Source of the DNA: UBA1941 sp046329575
GTDB taxonomy: Bacteria; Bacteroidota; Bacteroidia; Chitinophagales; LD1
Direction of reading: 5' to 3'
DNA: 64,000 bases
Assembly: GCA_046329575.1 (NCBI GenBank)
Contig: JAXLUJ010000004.1
Span: forward strand, 248,001 to 312,000
A program made the translations under genes and the position numbers. This document shows, in pieces, positions 9,203 to 18,094 of the stretch. Position 1 is the stretch's first letter; every line of letters starts with the position of its first letter. Under the pieces are notes generated by a model. It was not told the origin of the DNA, did not search any database, and worked only from the letters and a program-made list of their open reading frames with translations.

Positions 9203-10642
9203 TTAAGCGTATTCCACGTGGTGACGAAGACTTTCCTTCAGATACGGATCATTTTCGTTAAACAATTCATCTTTCGACAATTCTGTGAAGAACATCAAAA
9301 GGAATGCACCCAGAAAACCTGAAAAAATAAGTATTTCAAAAATACCGAAACCCGCATAGGTTTGAATTACCTCGTGTTCCTCGCCTTCCTCGCCTTTTGC
9401 CTCAGAAGGTGTTTTACCTTCTTCCATAGGACGAGCCTCACCTTCTTTTCCATCTTTATGCTCATCAGAAACAGCTACTGCTTCCGGTTTAGCTGCATTA
9501 ACATCAGCAACCGTTGCTGTTTCGTGATTATTTTCAGCATATAATGCGGTTCCTGCGGGTTTAATTCCAGCGTGGTGATGTTCTTCTGCTGATTCATGAA
9601 CCATTGGGAAATTCGGCTCGGGCATTACCATATTGAAAAAATCGAGCCAGTGGCCAATAATCACCAATACTGCAATGAACGCGGCCACTTTGAAATTCCG
9701 TTTTGCACCGCGTTTGAGGAAAATAAGCAGTGGCGACAGGAAATTCAAGGCCAGAGCTAGAAAGATAGTTACTTTGAAAAGTGGAATATTGAAACGTTTA
9801 ACCCAATAGTTGGTGTCCTCTGGAATATTACCGTACCACTGTAACATAAACTGACTGAACCATAGATATGTCCAAAAAATCGAGAAGGCGAACATATACT
9901 TACCCATGTCGTGCAAGTGGTTTTCTGTAACCTGAGGTAAATAGCCTTTTGACTTCAGATATACCACAGCTAAGATGGCAAAGGCAAAACCCGCGCAACC
10001 ATAGCTTGCAAAATTATACCATCCGAAAAGCGTAGAATACCAATGAGGATCAGTACTCATAATAAGATCCCAGCTAACAAAAGACTCGGTAACTGCAAAT
10101 ACCACAATCCACAAGGCAGCCATCAGTTTTGAGCGCTTATAAACCGGCTGATTGTTGATGTCTTTGCGCATGATGGCTTTGATGGTCATGGTGCCAAGAA
10201 CAATCCACAATACAAAATACGTAATTACGCGTATGGTCCAAAAGGTAGGATTCAGAAAGGTTTGTTTGGTTCCATCTAGTTCTTTGGCATGTTCAGAAAC
10301 CGCCCAATGGTCGTACAGATTATGGTAATGAAGCCATATACCGCCAACTAGAAGCAAACCAAAAATTGCTCCTATTTTAATAAATCCGGAAAGGGAAAAA
10401 TAAATACGTTTAACTAAAGTAATCCAGCCAGAATAGCCTAGTTGATTGGCGCTTACAAAGAATATTCCGAAAATACCGATTCCTGTAAAGAAATAGGTAT
10501 TGATAAGAATATTGCTCCAGAAACGGCTATGGTGGTTATCCGGAAAAAGGAAGAATGCACCAACCATTCCAAGTACTCCTGCGGCAATCATGCCATAGAA
10601 AACTTTCTTCAGATTATCTTTAAATTCAAATTTTTCGACCAT
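9203..10642 (-). CDS. actF: Alternative complex III membrane subunit ActF
   Basis: NrfD/PsrC-like polytopic quinol-binding subunit of alternative complex III (479 aa), a paralogue of ActC. About ten helices can be counted. Between the ninth and last helix there is a long polar insertion (about residues 345-430) rich in His, Glu, Ala and Lys (EEHHHAGIKPAG, then KEGEARPMEEGKTPSEAKGE), probably a disordered loop. Assignment as ActF rests on gene order (after the monohaem ActE) and overall helix pattern. The gap to actE is 35 bases. Confidence 0.9.
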   Translation of the reverse strand: MVEKFEFKDNLKKVFYGMIAAGVLGMVGAFFLFPDNHHSRFWSNILINTYFFTGIGIFGIFFVSANQLGYSGWITLVKRIYFSLSGFIKIGAIFGLLLVGGIWLHYHNLYDHWAVSEHAKELDGTKQTFLNPTFWTIRVITYFVLWIVLGTMTIKAIMRKDINNQPVYKRSKLMAALWIVVFAVTESFVSWDLIMSTDPHWYSTLFGWYNFASYGCAGFAFAILAVVYLKSKGYLPQVTENHLHDMGKYMFAFSIFWTYLWFSQFMLQWYGNIPEDTNYWVKRFNIPLFKVTIFLALALNFLSPLLIFLKRGAKRNFKVAAFIAVLVIIGHWLDFFNMVMPEPNFPMVHESAEEHHHAGIKPAGTALYAENNHETATVADVNAAKPEAVAVSDEHKDGKEGEARPMEEGKTPSEAKGEEGEEHEVIQTYAGFGIFEILIFSGFLGAFLLMFFTELSKDELFNENDPYLKESLRHHVEYA

Positions 10643-10677
10643 TGTGTTGTTCTTAATATGTTAGAAACCTCGCTTTA

Positions 10678-11409
10678 TTAAACTTTCTTTTTTGCCTCCT
10701 TTTTAACCTCTTTAGAGTCGGCTTTGTTTTCGGTCTTCGTTTCTGCAACTGCAGCTTCGCCTTTTATCCCGGCTAAACTTTTAATATAGTGGATAACCTG
10801 CCAACGTTCAGTTACATTAAGTGAGTAACCATAAGGTCCCATCATACCTTTACCGTAACTTACCGCATAAAAAATATTGCCGTCTTTAATTTCAGGTAAG
10901 CGCTTTTTGTAATCAGGCGGAACAGCCGTATACGGACCATCCTGGCCGTTTTCAAGAACGATAAGATTACCCTGTCCATTACCTTCCTTACCGTGGCAAT
11001 TCACACAGTGAATTTCATACAAGTGCTTTCCGGCAGCGATATTATCATCGGTAAAAGGCAGTGGATCTTTTATAATATTGGCTGCTTTGTCATACTCCTC
11101 CTGCCACTTGGCCGGATCGAGTGTAAACACTTCCTTAGAAAGATAGGAGTTCAGATACATTTCATTGCTGCGAATATGGGCATCCATAGGCACCCAACCG
11201 CGCGGAATCGTACCTTTTACAGGCCGGCGAGCTGACATTACAATACCATCTTCATTTGCAATTGTACCTTCTGAATATGTTTCAGCAGCATTGCTGTAGG
11301 TCATATCCGGCATGTAAATGTGACCCGGCTTTTTCGGATCGAATGAGCATGATGCCAGCATAAATAAACCTGCTGCCACCGCTCCTGCTTTTCCAATCAT
11401 TTTATTCAT
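10678..11409 (-). CDS. actE: Alternative complex III monohaem cytochrome ActE
   Basis: Lipoprotein cytochrome c subunit of ACIII (243 aa). The N-terminus has a lipobox (FMLASC, Cys at about 21), so it is anchored to a membrane, followed by one haem site, CVNCHGKEGNGQG at about residues 134-146. Downstream MMGPYGYSLN supplies the likely axial Met, and WQVIHYIKSL is the final cytochrome helix. The tail is rich in Lys, Glu and Ala (KADSKEVKKEAKKKV). It is four bases after actD. It is a candidate electron exit site towards CoxB. Confidence 0.93.
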   Translation of the reverse strand: MNKMIGKAGAVAAGLFMLASCSFDPKKPGHIYMPDMTYSNAAETYSEGTIANEDGIVMSARRPVKGTIPRGWVPMDAHIRSNEMYLNSYLSKEVFTLDPAKWQEEYDKAANIIKDPLPFTDDNIAAGKHLYEIHCVNCHGKEGNGQGNLIVLENGQDGPYTAVPPDYKKRLPEIKDGNIFYAVSYGKGMMGPYGYSLNVTERWQVIHYIKSLAGIKGEAAVAETKTENKADSKEVKKEAKKKV

Positions 11410-11412
11410 CTT

Positions 11413-11952
11413 TTACAAAGATTCGTTTTCGCTAAAAATTCTGTTTTTCACTTCAATCGCACCATTCGAAGAGCACATGGCTTTAATTTTTTCGATATCT
11501 GCAGCTGATTTTCCTTCTATATCGAATACCAGACAAAAGCGATCGTCAGTTGTTCTCTTTTCGAAAATTCTAGGAACATAGCCAGGGAACAGTTTGTTGC
11601 GTACGCAATAAACCAATACCATACCCACAGCGGCCATCAAAACCGTTAATTCGAATGTGATTGGGATGAAGGAAGGAAGCGGCCAATATGGCTTTCCACC
11701 AATATTTAATGGATAGTTGGTAGTCATTACCCATGTCATAAAGGATAGCGCAAGTGTTGTTCCTGTAGCTCCAAAAAGGAAACCGGCGGTATGCAAACGA
11801 GTTGCGCGGTAGCCTAAGGCATCTTCCAAACCATGCACCGGAAATGGCGTCAGGGTTTCGTAAATTTCTTGCCCGTCGTGGCGGATATGTTCAATAGCGT
11901 GAAGAAACACTTCTTCGTGATCCCACAAGCCAAGTATGAAGTTATTGCTCAT
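11413..11952 (-). CDS. actD: Alternative complex III subunit ActD (DUF3341)
   Basis: Small integral subunit of ACIII (179 aa). It starts with NFILGLWDHEEVFLHAIEHI, typical of the DUF3341 family, has two helices (about residues 54-78 and 95-117) and a C-terminal cytoplasmic domain of about 45 residues containing KRTTDDRFCLVFDIEG. It has no cofactor motif; its role is structural. It lies between actC (27-base gap) and actE in the canonical act order. Confidence 0.93.
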   Translation of the reverse strand: MSNNFILGLWDHEEVFLHAIEHIRHDGQEIYETLTPFPVHGLEDALGYRATRLHTAGFLFGATGTTLALSFMTWVMTTNYPLNIGGKPYWPLPSFIPITFELTVLMAAVGMVLVYCVRNKLFPGYVPRIFEKRTTDDRFCLVFDIEGKSAADIEKIKAMCSSNGAIEVKNRIFSENESL

Positions 11953-11979
11953 AATTAATCTCTTCTTTAGTTTTTACGC

Positions 11980-13425
11980 TTATTTCTCGTCTTTATCTAA
12001 AATCCCGAAAGTGGTATGACCTACAAAACCGCCGGTTTGTGTTTGTTCTTTCAAAGAACGCTCACGTTTAGCTGTGGCTGAAGATGTACGGAATATAGAT
12101 TTCACTTCAGCAATTGCAATTACAGGGAAGAAACGGCAGAATAACAGGAACAACGTCATAAACAAACCAATGGAGCCGATAAAGATTCCAATATCAACCG
12201 GCGATGGCGTAAAGTAGTTCCAGCTGGAAGGCAGGAAGTCATCGGCAAGAGAAGTAACGATAATCACGAAACGTTCGAACCACATTCCGATATTTACGAA
12301 AATCGACAATACGAATGTTACCCAAAGGTTCCGACGGAAAGGTTTGAACCAGTACAATTGCGGAGAAAGTACGTTGCAACTCATCATCCAGGTGTAAGCC
12401 CACCAGTATTTACCCAAAGCGCGATTGTAAAATGCGAACTGTTCATATAAATAACCAGAGTACCAAGCCACGAACATCTCGGTGATATAGGCAATACCTA
12501 CGATTGAGCCCGTTAGAACGATGATTTTATTCATCGATTCGATGTGGTTGATGGTAATGTAATCCTCCAATTTGAACACCTTACGAACAATCAACATCAG
12601 GGTTTCTACCATTGCAAAGCCTGAGAAGATCGCACCGGCAACGAAGTACGGAGGGAAGATTGTTGTATGCCATCCGGGGATTACCGAGGTAGCAAAGTCA
12701 AATGATACGATGGTGTGTACCGAAAGAACGAGCGGCGTTGATAAACCTGCAAGAACTAAAGACAACGACTCAAAACGTTGCCATTGCTTAGCAGTACCGG
12801 TCCAGCCAAATGAAAGTCCATTATAAATTGCTTTTCTCCATTTTCCGGTAGCGCGGTCGCGAATAGTTGCGAAATCAGGCATCAAACCTGAATACCAGAA
12901 TAACAAGGAAACGGTAAAGTAAGTTGAAATCGCGAACACGTCCCATAGAAGCGGTGAGTTGAAATTCACCCAAAGCGGGCCGCGTGTATTTGGTAGCGGG
13001 AAAATGAAAAATGCGTCCCAAACACGACCCATGTGAAACACCGGAAACATACCGGCACAAATTACTGCAAAGATCGTCATCGCCTCAGCAGCGCGGTTGA
13101 TACCGGTACGGAAACGCTGCCGGAAAAGCAACAAGATGGCTGAGATTAGTGTACCTGCGTGACCGATACCGATCCACCAAACGAAGTTGGTAATATCCCA
13201 AGCCCAGTCTACTGTTTTATTCAATCCCCAGGTGCCTATGCCGAAATAAACCGTCCAGGCCAGGCAAAACACAAATAGACCTGCAAGAGCCCCAAAAATG
13301 ATTAGTAACAACCACCAACCTTTGTAGGTTCTTTCTGTGGGTCTAACCAGTTCATCGGTAATTAAAGTATAATTCTTTTCACCGTTGATTAACGGTTCCC
13401 GGAATTCTGATTCGTATGCACTCAT
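11980..13425 (-). CDS. actC: Alternative complex III membrane subunit ActC (NrfD family)
   Basis: Polytopic NrfD/PsrC-family quinone-binding subunit (481 aa), paired with the iron-sulfur subunit ActB in ACIII. About ten helices span residues 40-450. Conserved-looking segments include WAWDITNFVWWIGIGHAGTLISA (given here as the first-half signature, about residues 78-100), FHMGRVWDAFFIFPLPN (about 130-146) and SVHTIVSFDFATSVIPGWH. These blocks match the ActC/NrfD pattern. It is 31 bases after actB. Confidence 0.94.
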   Translation of the reverse strand: MSAYESEFREPLINGEKNYTLITDELVRPTERTYKGWWLLLIIFGALAGLFVFCLAWTVYFGIGTWGLNKTVDWAWDITNFVWWIGIGHAGTLISAILLLFRQRFRTGINRAAEAMTIFAVICAGMFPVFHMGRVWDAFFIFPLPNTRGPLWVNFNSPLLWDVFAISTYFTVSLLFWYSGLMPDFATIRDRATGKWRKAIYNGLSFGWTGTAKQWQRFESLSLVLAGLSTPLVLSVHTIVSFDFATSVIPGWHTTIFPPYFVAGAIFSGFAMVETLMLIVRKVFKLEDYITINHIESMNKIIVLTGSIVGIAYITEMFVAWYSGYLYEQFAFYNRALGKYWWAYTWMMSCNVLSPQLYWFKPFRRNLWVTFVLSIFVNIGMWFERFVIIVTSLADDFLPSSWNYFTPSPVDIGIFIGSIGLFMTLFLLFCRFFPVIAIAEVKSIFRTSSATAKRERSLKEQTQTGGFVGHTTFGILDKDEK

Positions 13426-13456
13426 TATTTCTAAATTCTAGTTAGCTAATTTGATT

Positions 13457-16400
13457 TTAGGCTTTTGCGTTTTCTTCGCGGTTGCGAACTTTAGTCAGAT
13501 ACAAGACATTAGGCATCGTATGAATTTCTTCGATTACGCCAAAAGCCCTTTCGTTATTCATTTCTGCAAACACTTCGCTTTCTTTGTTATTTCTATCGCC
13601 AAAAACGATAGCGCCAGTTGAGCAAGCTACCTGACAAGCAGTAGTAGCTTCGCCATCCTTAAGCGGACGATTATCCTTTTTAGCCGTAAGTTTTGCGTCT
13701 TGCAAACGCTGAACGCAGAACGAGCATTTTTCGATAACACCACGGGAACGAACGGTTACATCCGGATTCAGTACCAGACGAGTCATAGGTTCTTGCAGTT
13801 GTTGTGTAATGCCACTTAACAGCCCTTCATTTGCCCAAATACTTCCAACGCGTTTGTCGAAGGCGTCGGCACCTTGATAATCATACCAATTAAACCGGCG
13901 AACTTTATATGGGCAGTTATTGGCGCAGTAGCGAGTGCCAATACAACGGTTGTAGGTCATTTGATTCAGACCTTCGGAAGAGTGTGTGGTTGCTGCCACC
14001 GGACAAACGTTCTCACACGGAGCATTATCGCAGTGCTGACAAAGCATTGGCTGGAAAACCACGTCCAGTTTCTCAGGAGCCAAAGTATCTGCACCGTCCT
14101 GAATCATTTCAGAATAAGTAAAGTAACGATCGATACGCAACCAGTGCATTTCACGGCTACGGATTACCTGATCTTTACCAACTACAGGAATGTTGTTTTC
14201 GATATTACAAGCTGTAACACAAGCGCCGCAACCGGTGCAGGAATTGAGATCGATGGTCATCGTCCAATGGTGACCTTTTTTCTCGTGTTCGTAATAAAGC
14301 GTAACTAATTCTTCTTTGATCTTCTCACGATCTTCATTTCCGGCAGCCGGATTTTTAAGATACTCCGGAAGTGTAGTTTCTTTAACAACACCACGACGTT
14401 TCACACCCCCTAGGCTATCAAGAGTGATATTGTGATGCGTTTGTGTAATCGCCAGTTTTTGAGTTTTTGGAAGAATTTCGACAGTAGCTTTACTAATGAA
14501 AGAGGCATTATCGCCCATCATCCCCATTAACGGATATGCATTCGCACCTACTTTCAATTCTTCGTGATTTGTAACCTTACGACCATAACCCACCGCAATT
14601 GCGAAAGTGCCATCAGCTTGACCCGGAACAGCTACAGCAGGCAATTCAATAGAATGGCCGTTTGCGCTGATTTTCAACAAAGTATAATCTTTCAATTCAA
14701 GGTCGTTAGTAACCTTGCCTTTGTTTGCCTTGTACCATGAAACCGGAACCATTACTACGTTATCCCAGGTTACTTTAGTGATTGCATCCGGATTTTCCTG
14801 AAGGTATGGATTATCAGCCCAGAAACCATTACCAATATTCGTAGATTCATAAAGTTTCAACTGCACATCGCCCATACCTGAATATGTGGAAGTAACTGCT
14901 TCAGCGGCAGAAGACACAGATGAAGAGTTGAAAGAGGCACTATTATTTCCACCAATTACCACTTCGCCATCGTGAACAGCAATATCCCAAAAGCCATCAA
15001 AACCTACTGTGTTCGACTGTTTTGGATAAATATTTTTTCTCCAACTTTCACGCAGGTAAGAATAGAAGTCGCCTTCATGACCTGCCCATTTCAACATGGT
15101 ATCCTGAGCCTGACGTGTATCGAACAAACGATTGATCGTAGGCTGACCAATATTATAAACTCCAGTTTTTGGAGATGCATCATTCCAGCTTTCCAGCCAG
15201 TGATTATCAGGACAAACATACTGACAAGCCTCAGAAGTTTCATCCTTACGATCACTAAAGGATACAGTAAGTTCCGCTTTCTTAAAAACAGCTTCTAATT
15301 TATCAGCGTTCGGAAGGGTTAATAGTGGATTAGAATTATATACCAGTACTGCTTTCACATCATTACCGATACGATCGGCCAACGCTAAAGCAGCTTTATC
15401 GTTACCCTTTTTAGTATTATAGGAAGAATCAAAACTGATTGTATTACCGTAGTTTCCTAACGCCTCATTGATAGCATTAACACACAATTGAACGTTCACA
15501 TCATTGGATCCGCTTACTACGAGAGAAGTACCTTTAGCGGCGATCAGGTCATCCGCTACCTTTTTCAACTTTGGATTAGACACCGAACCTCCCGAAACAG
15601 CTTTCATTAAATCAGCAGCAGCCAAAGCTTCTTCGCTTGGTTTCACAGGAATTCGACGGTCGGCACAAGAACCAGTAATAGTAAGCGCTGATTCTATTTG
15701 AATGTGGCGCGACATATTCTTTTTGCCTTTGTTGAGCTTGCGATTTTTGGCCCAATCCGCAGCAAATTCCTCTGCTGACAGCCAAGATCCCAAAAAGTCA
15801 CACCCCAAACCCACAATCACCGTTGCTTTGTCAAAATGGTAAGACGGAATGGTTCGTTGGCCAAAGCTTTTTTCGTTTGCATCGAGGATTCCGGAATATG
15901 ACACCGCGTCGTTCACGATGTGTTCAACACCATATACCGCAGCAAAATCATCGATTACAGATTGTGTAGCAGGAGAAACGATTGAAGAAGAGAACAAAAC
16001 AATTTTTCCGCCGGAAGCTTTAATCGACTTTAATTTTGCGCCAATTTCTTCATCGGCCTTTTCCCAGGTAATGTGCTCTTTACCGCGCATTGGTCCTGTA
16101 TAACGGGCGCCATCATAAAGGCTAAGTACAGAAGCCTGTACACGTGCATTGCTTCCTCCATTTGCGCCTAACACCGACATCTTATTGCCATCAATTTTAA
16201 TTGGACGGCCTTCGCGGGTTTTTACCAATACCGGAGCTACTTCCCCACCCTGATTGAAAACCGAAGCGTAATAATTCGCTACGCCAGGAACCAGTTCTTC
16301 CGGTTTCAAAGCATACGGAATTGATTTTCTCAACGGCATTTCGCAACTAGCTGCGATCACAGCTGCTGTTGTACTGAAGCCCAACATCTTTAAGAAGTCG

Positions 16401-16546
16401 CGGCGACTGGTAGTACCTTTGGTACTAATCGGTTCAACAATTGCATTCAGAACCGGTAATTCCGTGGCAAATTCCTTTTGGGATTGAGCTACGAATGCCG
16501 GGTCATTTTCCAACTCTTCAATTCCTTTGAAATATGATTTTTCCAT
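13457..16546 (-). CDS. actB: Alternative complex III iron-sulfur subunit ActB
   Basis: Large peripheral ACIII subunit (1029 aa), a fusion of a molybdopterin-oxidoreductase-like domain (about residues 45-740) with a ferredoxin-like four-cluster domain (about 760-1000). A twin-arginine signal is present near residue 48 (SRRDFLKMLGF). Cysteine blocks are CTGCGACVTACN (about 769), CQHCDNAPCENVC (about 835), CIGTRYCANNCPYKV, CSFCVQRL (about 938) and CQVACSTGA. CIGTRYC has wider spacing than the CxxC of a standard 4Fe-4S block. In this family the molybdopterin-like part carries no cofactor. The gap from actA is 42 bases. Confidence 0.95.
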   Translation of the reverse strand: MEKSYFKGIEELENDPAFVAQSQKEFATELPVLNAIVEPISTKGTTSRRDFLKMLGFSTTAAVIAASCEMPLRKSIPYALKPEELVPGVANYYASVFNQGGEVAPVLVKTREGRPIKIDGNKMSVLGANGGSNARVQASVLSLYDGARYTGPMRGKEHITWEKADEEIGAKLKSIKASGGKIVLFSSSIVSPATQSVIDDFAAVYGVEHIVNDAVSYSGILDANEKSFGQRTIPSYHFDKATVIVGLGCDFLGSWLSAEEFAADWAKNRKLNKGKKNMSRHIQIESALTITGSCADRRIPVKPSEEALAAADLMKAVSGGSVSNPKLKKVADDLIAAKGTSLVVSGSNDVNVQLCVNAINEALGNYGNTISFDSSYNTKKGNDKAALALADRIGNDVKAVLVYNSNPLLTLPNADKLEAVFKKAELTVSFSDRKDETSEACQYVCPDNHWLESWNDASPKTGVYNIGQPTINRLFDTRQAQDTMLKWAGHEGDFYSYLRESWRKNIYPKQSNTVGFDGFWDIAVHDGEVVIGGNNSASFNSSSVSSAAEAVTSTYSGMGDVQLKLYESTNIGNGFWADNPYLQENPDAITKVTWDNVVMVPVSWYKANKGKVTNDLELKDYTLLKISANGHSIELPAVAVPGQADGTFAIAVGYGRKVTNHEELKVGANAYPLMGMMGDNASFISKATVEILPKTQKLAITQTHHNITLDSLGGVKRRGVVKETTLPEYLKNPAAGNEDREKIKEELVTLYYEHEKKGHHWTMTIDLNSCTGCGACVTACNIENNIPVVGKDQVIRSREMHWLRIDRYFTYSEMIQDGADTLAPEKLDVVFQPMLCQHCDNAPCENVCPVAATTHSSEGLNQMTYNRCIGTRYCANNCPYKVRRFNWYDYQGADAFDKRVGSIWANEGLLSGITQQLQEPMTRLVLNPDVTVRSRGVIEKCSFCVQRLQDAKLTAKKDNRPLKDGEATTACQVACSTGAIVFGDRNNKESEVFAEMNNERAFGVIEEIHTMPNVLYLTKVRNREENAKA

Positions 16547-16588
16547 ATTGACTATAAATAATAGCGGGCGGTTATTAAATTTCCAGTT

Positions 16589-17881
16589 TTAGTAGTGACA
16601 CTTGGCGCATTCGGTACCGCCGATCTTTTCAACTGTTACTTTATCGATTTTTTTGTTCTTCAAATCTTCATGGAGCTTGGTATAGGTGCTGTAGTAGTTG
16701 TTTGAGGCAAATTGCACCTCAGTTTGACGGTGACAATTCACACACCAGCCCATAGACAATGGCGCGAATTGCTTCACTTCGTCCATTTCCTGTACATTAC
16801 CGTGACAAGTTTGGCAAGCTACTTTACCGGCAACAACGTGTTGGGCATGGTTGAAATACACATGATCAGGAAGATTATGAATACGTACCCATTCCACCGG
16901 CTTTGGCTGACGTACATAAGCCATTTGTTTCGGGTCCCAACCAACTGCTTGATAGATTTTAGCAATTTCTTCCGTTCCATAAACCGGTCCTTTCTGAACA
17001 TTTTTATGGCAATTCATACATGTATTCAATGAAGGAATTCCGGATGTTTTCCATTTGCCGGCCGAAGTATGGCAATACTGACAATCGATTTTGTGAGTAC
17101 CTGCATGCAGCTTGTGTGAAAAACGAATGGGTTGAGTAGGCTGATAGCCTTGCTGGCGGCCCAATCGGATAGCGTTGTTAGCCAACCAGAATAAACCTGC
17201 AACTATTAGAATTAGTGTAACTGCGGCCTTGAACTTCCGGGTTTTCCACCATTTTGGTTTTTCGATGGTTAACCCTTTTGATTCCATTACAACGCGATCC
17301 AAACGATTCGTTACTGCAATCAATAAGCCAACCAGAATCACCAATAATAAAGCGAACAGATAAGTTGTAGCGCTGATTCCACCTTCTGCCTCGCCAGCAT
17401 TTCCTGCTCCGGCAGCAGGCGTAGTTGCTACTACCGGTGCCCCTCCTGCATCCGGATTTTCAACATAAAGAATAATCTTATCGATATCTTCATCTTTAAG
17501 AGTAGTAAACACATTCATTGCAGCCGGACGGGAATTGGCCATTGCCACTGCATACGGATCACCACTAGCTACAGCCTCGTTCCAGTTATGAATCCAGGCA
17601 TGAAGACGCTGATTTCCATTCTTGCCTTTATAATCGCCATCCCAGCGTTTTGTAACGCCCTGTAGTGCAGGACCTGTACCATCGGCCTTTGGATTGTGAC
17701 AACTGGCGCAGTTGCTTTTGAACAATGCTTTTCCATCGGCCCATTGCGCTTTATCAACTTCTGCAAAAGCAGAAGTATGGAAAACGGTCAGAAACAACAA
17801 CAGGAAAAAAGAGAGGGAAAGTGGTTTTGAGGGCGTAGGATTACTATTTATTCGTCTCGGCATCGCGTACGTTATTGTCAT
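16589..17881 (-). CDS. actA: Alternative complex III multihaem cytochrome ActA
   Basis: Multihaem cytochrome c subunit of ACIII (430 aa), first gene of the act-cox run. After a signal peptide (LSLSFFLLLFLTVFHTSAFA) comes a monohaem domain with CASCH at about residue 57, then two membrane segments (about 172-194 and 219-241), then a C-terminal multihaem domain with CQYCH (266), CMNCH (287), CQTCH (355), CVNCH (378) and CAKCH (425). That is six CxxCH motifs, one in front of the membrane segments and five behind. Start: ATG at 17881; an internal ATG at 17863 is possible and would also keep the signal peptide. Confidence 0.93.
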   Translation of the reverse strand: MTITYAMPRRINSNPTPSKPLSLSFFLLLFLTVFHTSAFAEVDKAQWADGKALFKSNCASCHNPKADGTGPALQGVTKRWDGDYKGKNGNQRLHAWIHNWNEAVASGDPYAVAMANSRPAAMNVFTTLKDEDIDKIILYVENPDAGGAPVVATTPAAGAGNAGEAEGGISATTYLFALLLVILVGLLIAVTNRLDRVVMESKGLTIEKPKWWKTRKFKAAVTLILIVAGLFWLANNAIRLGRQQGYQPTQPIRFSHKLHAGTHKIDCQYCHTSAGKWKTSGIPSLNTCMNCHKNVQKGPVYGTEEIAKIYQAVGWDPKQMAYVRQPKPVEWVRIHNLPDHVYFNHAQHVVAGKVACQTCHGNVQEMDEVKQFAPLSMGWCVNCHRQTEVQFASNNYYSTYTKLHEDLKNKKIDKVTVEKIGGTECAKCHY

Positions 17882-17904
17882 TGTATTGTCAAAAAAAGAC
17901 GCGG

Positions 17905-17937
17905 CAAATATAAACGCCCGAGTGATAAAAAAACAAA
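17905..17937 (-). promoter_or_regulatory. Promoter of the act-cox run
   Basis: On the minus strand TTTG (17934-17937), a 21-base spacer and TATATTTG (17905-17912) match the Bacteroidota promoter pattern exactly. It ends 23 bases before the actA ATG, implying a very short leader. No comparable promoter was found between the twelve downstream genes. Confidence 0.75.
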
Positions 17938-18094
17938 AATGTGCAATAAAATTTCCACGAGGCAGTCAGCCCTGATTAGGATAGCTCAAACCTAATAGTA
18001 TCAAAGGCTCTAGCTAATTTAGAAATATTCTAAAAAGCGCGTGTGGACAAGTTTTAGGGCATTGTAGCGTGTTGGCTACAAAAAAAATATGCCG

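Noticed and set aside
13874..14308. A 144-codon frame antisense to actB
   Set aside because: It opposes the iron-sulfur region of actB, where the coding sense is certain.
18064..18081. TGTAGC/GCTACA hairpin downstream of the deacetylase gene as its terminator
   Set aside because: On the minus strand the T-run comes before the hairpin instead of after it, so the orientation is wrong.
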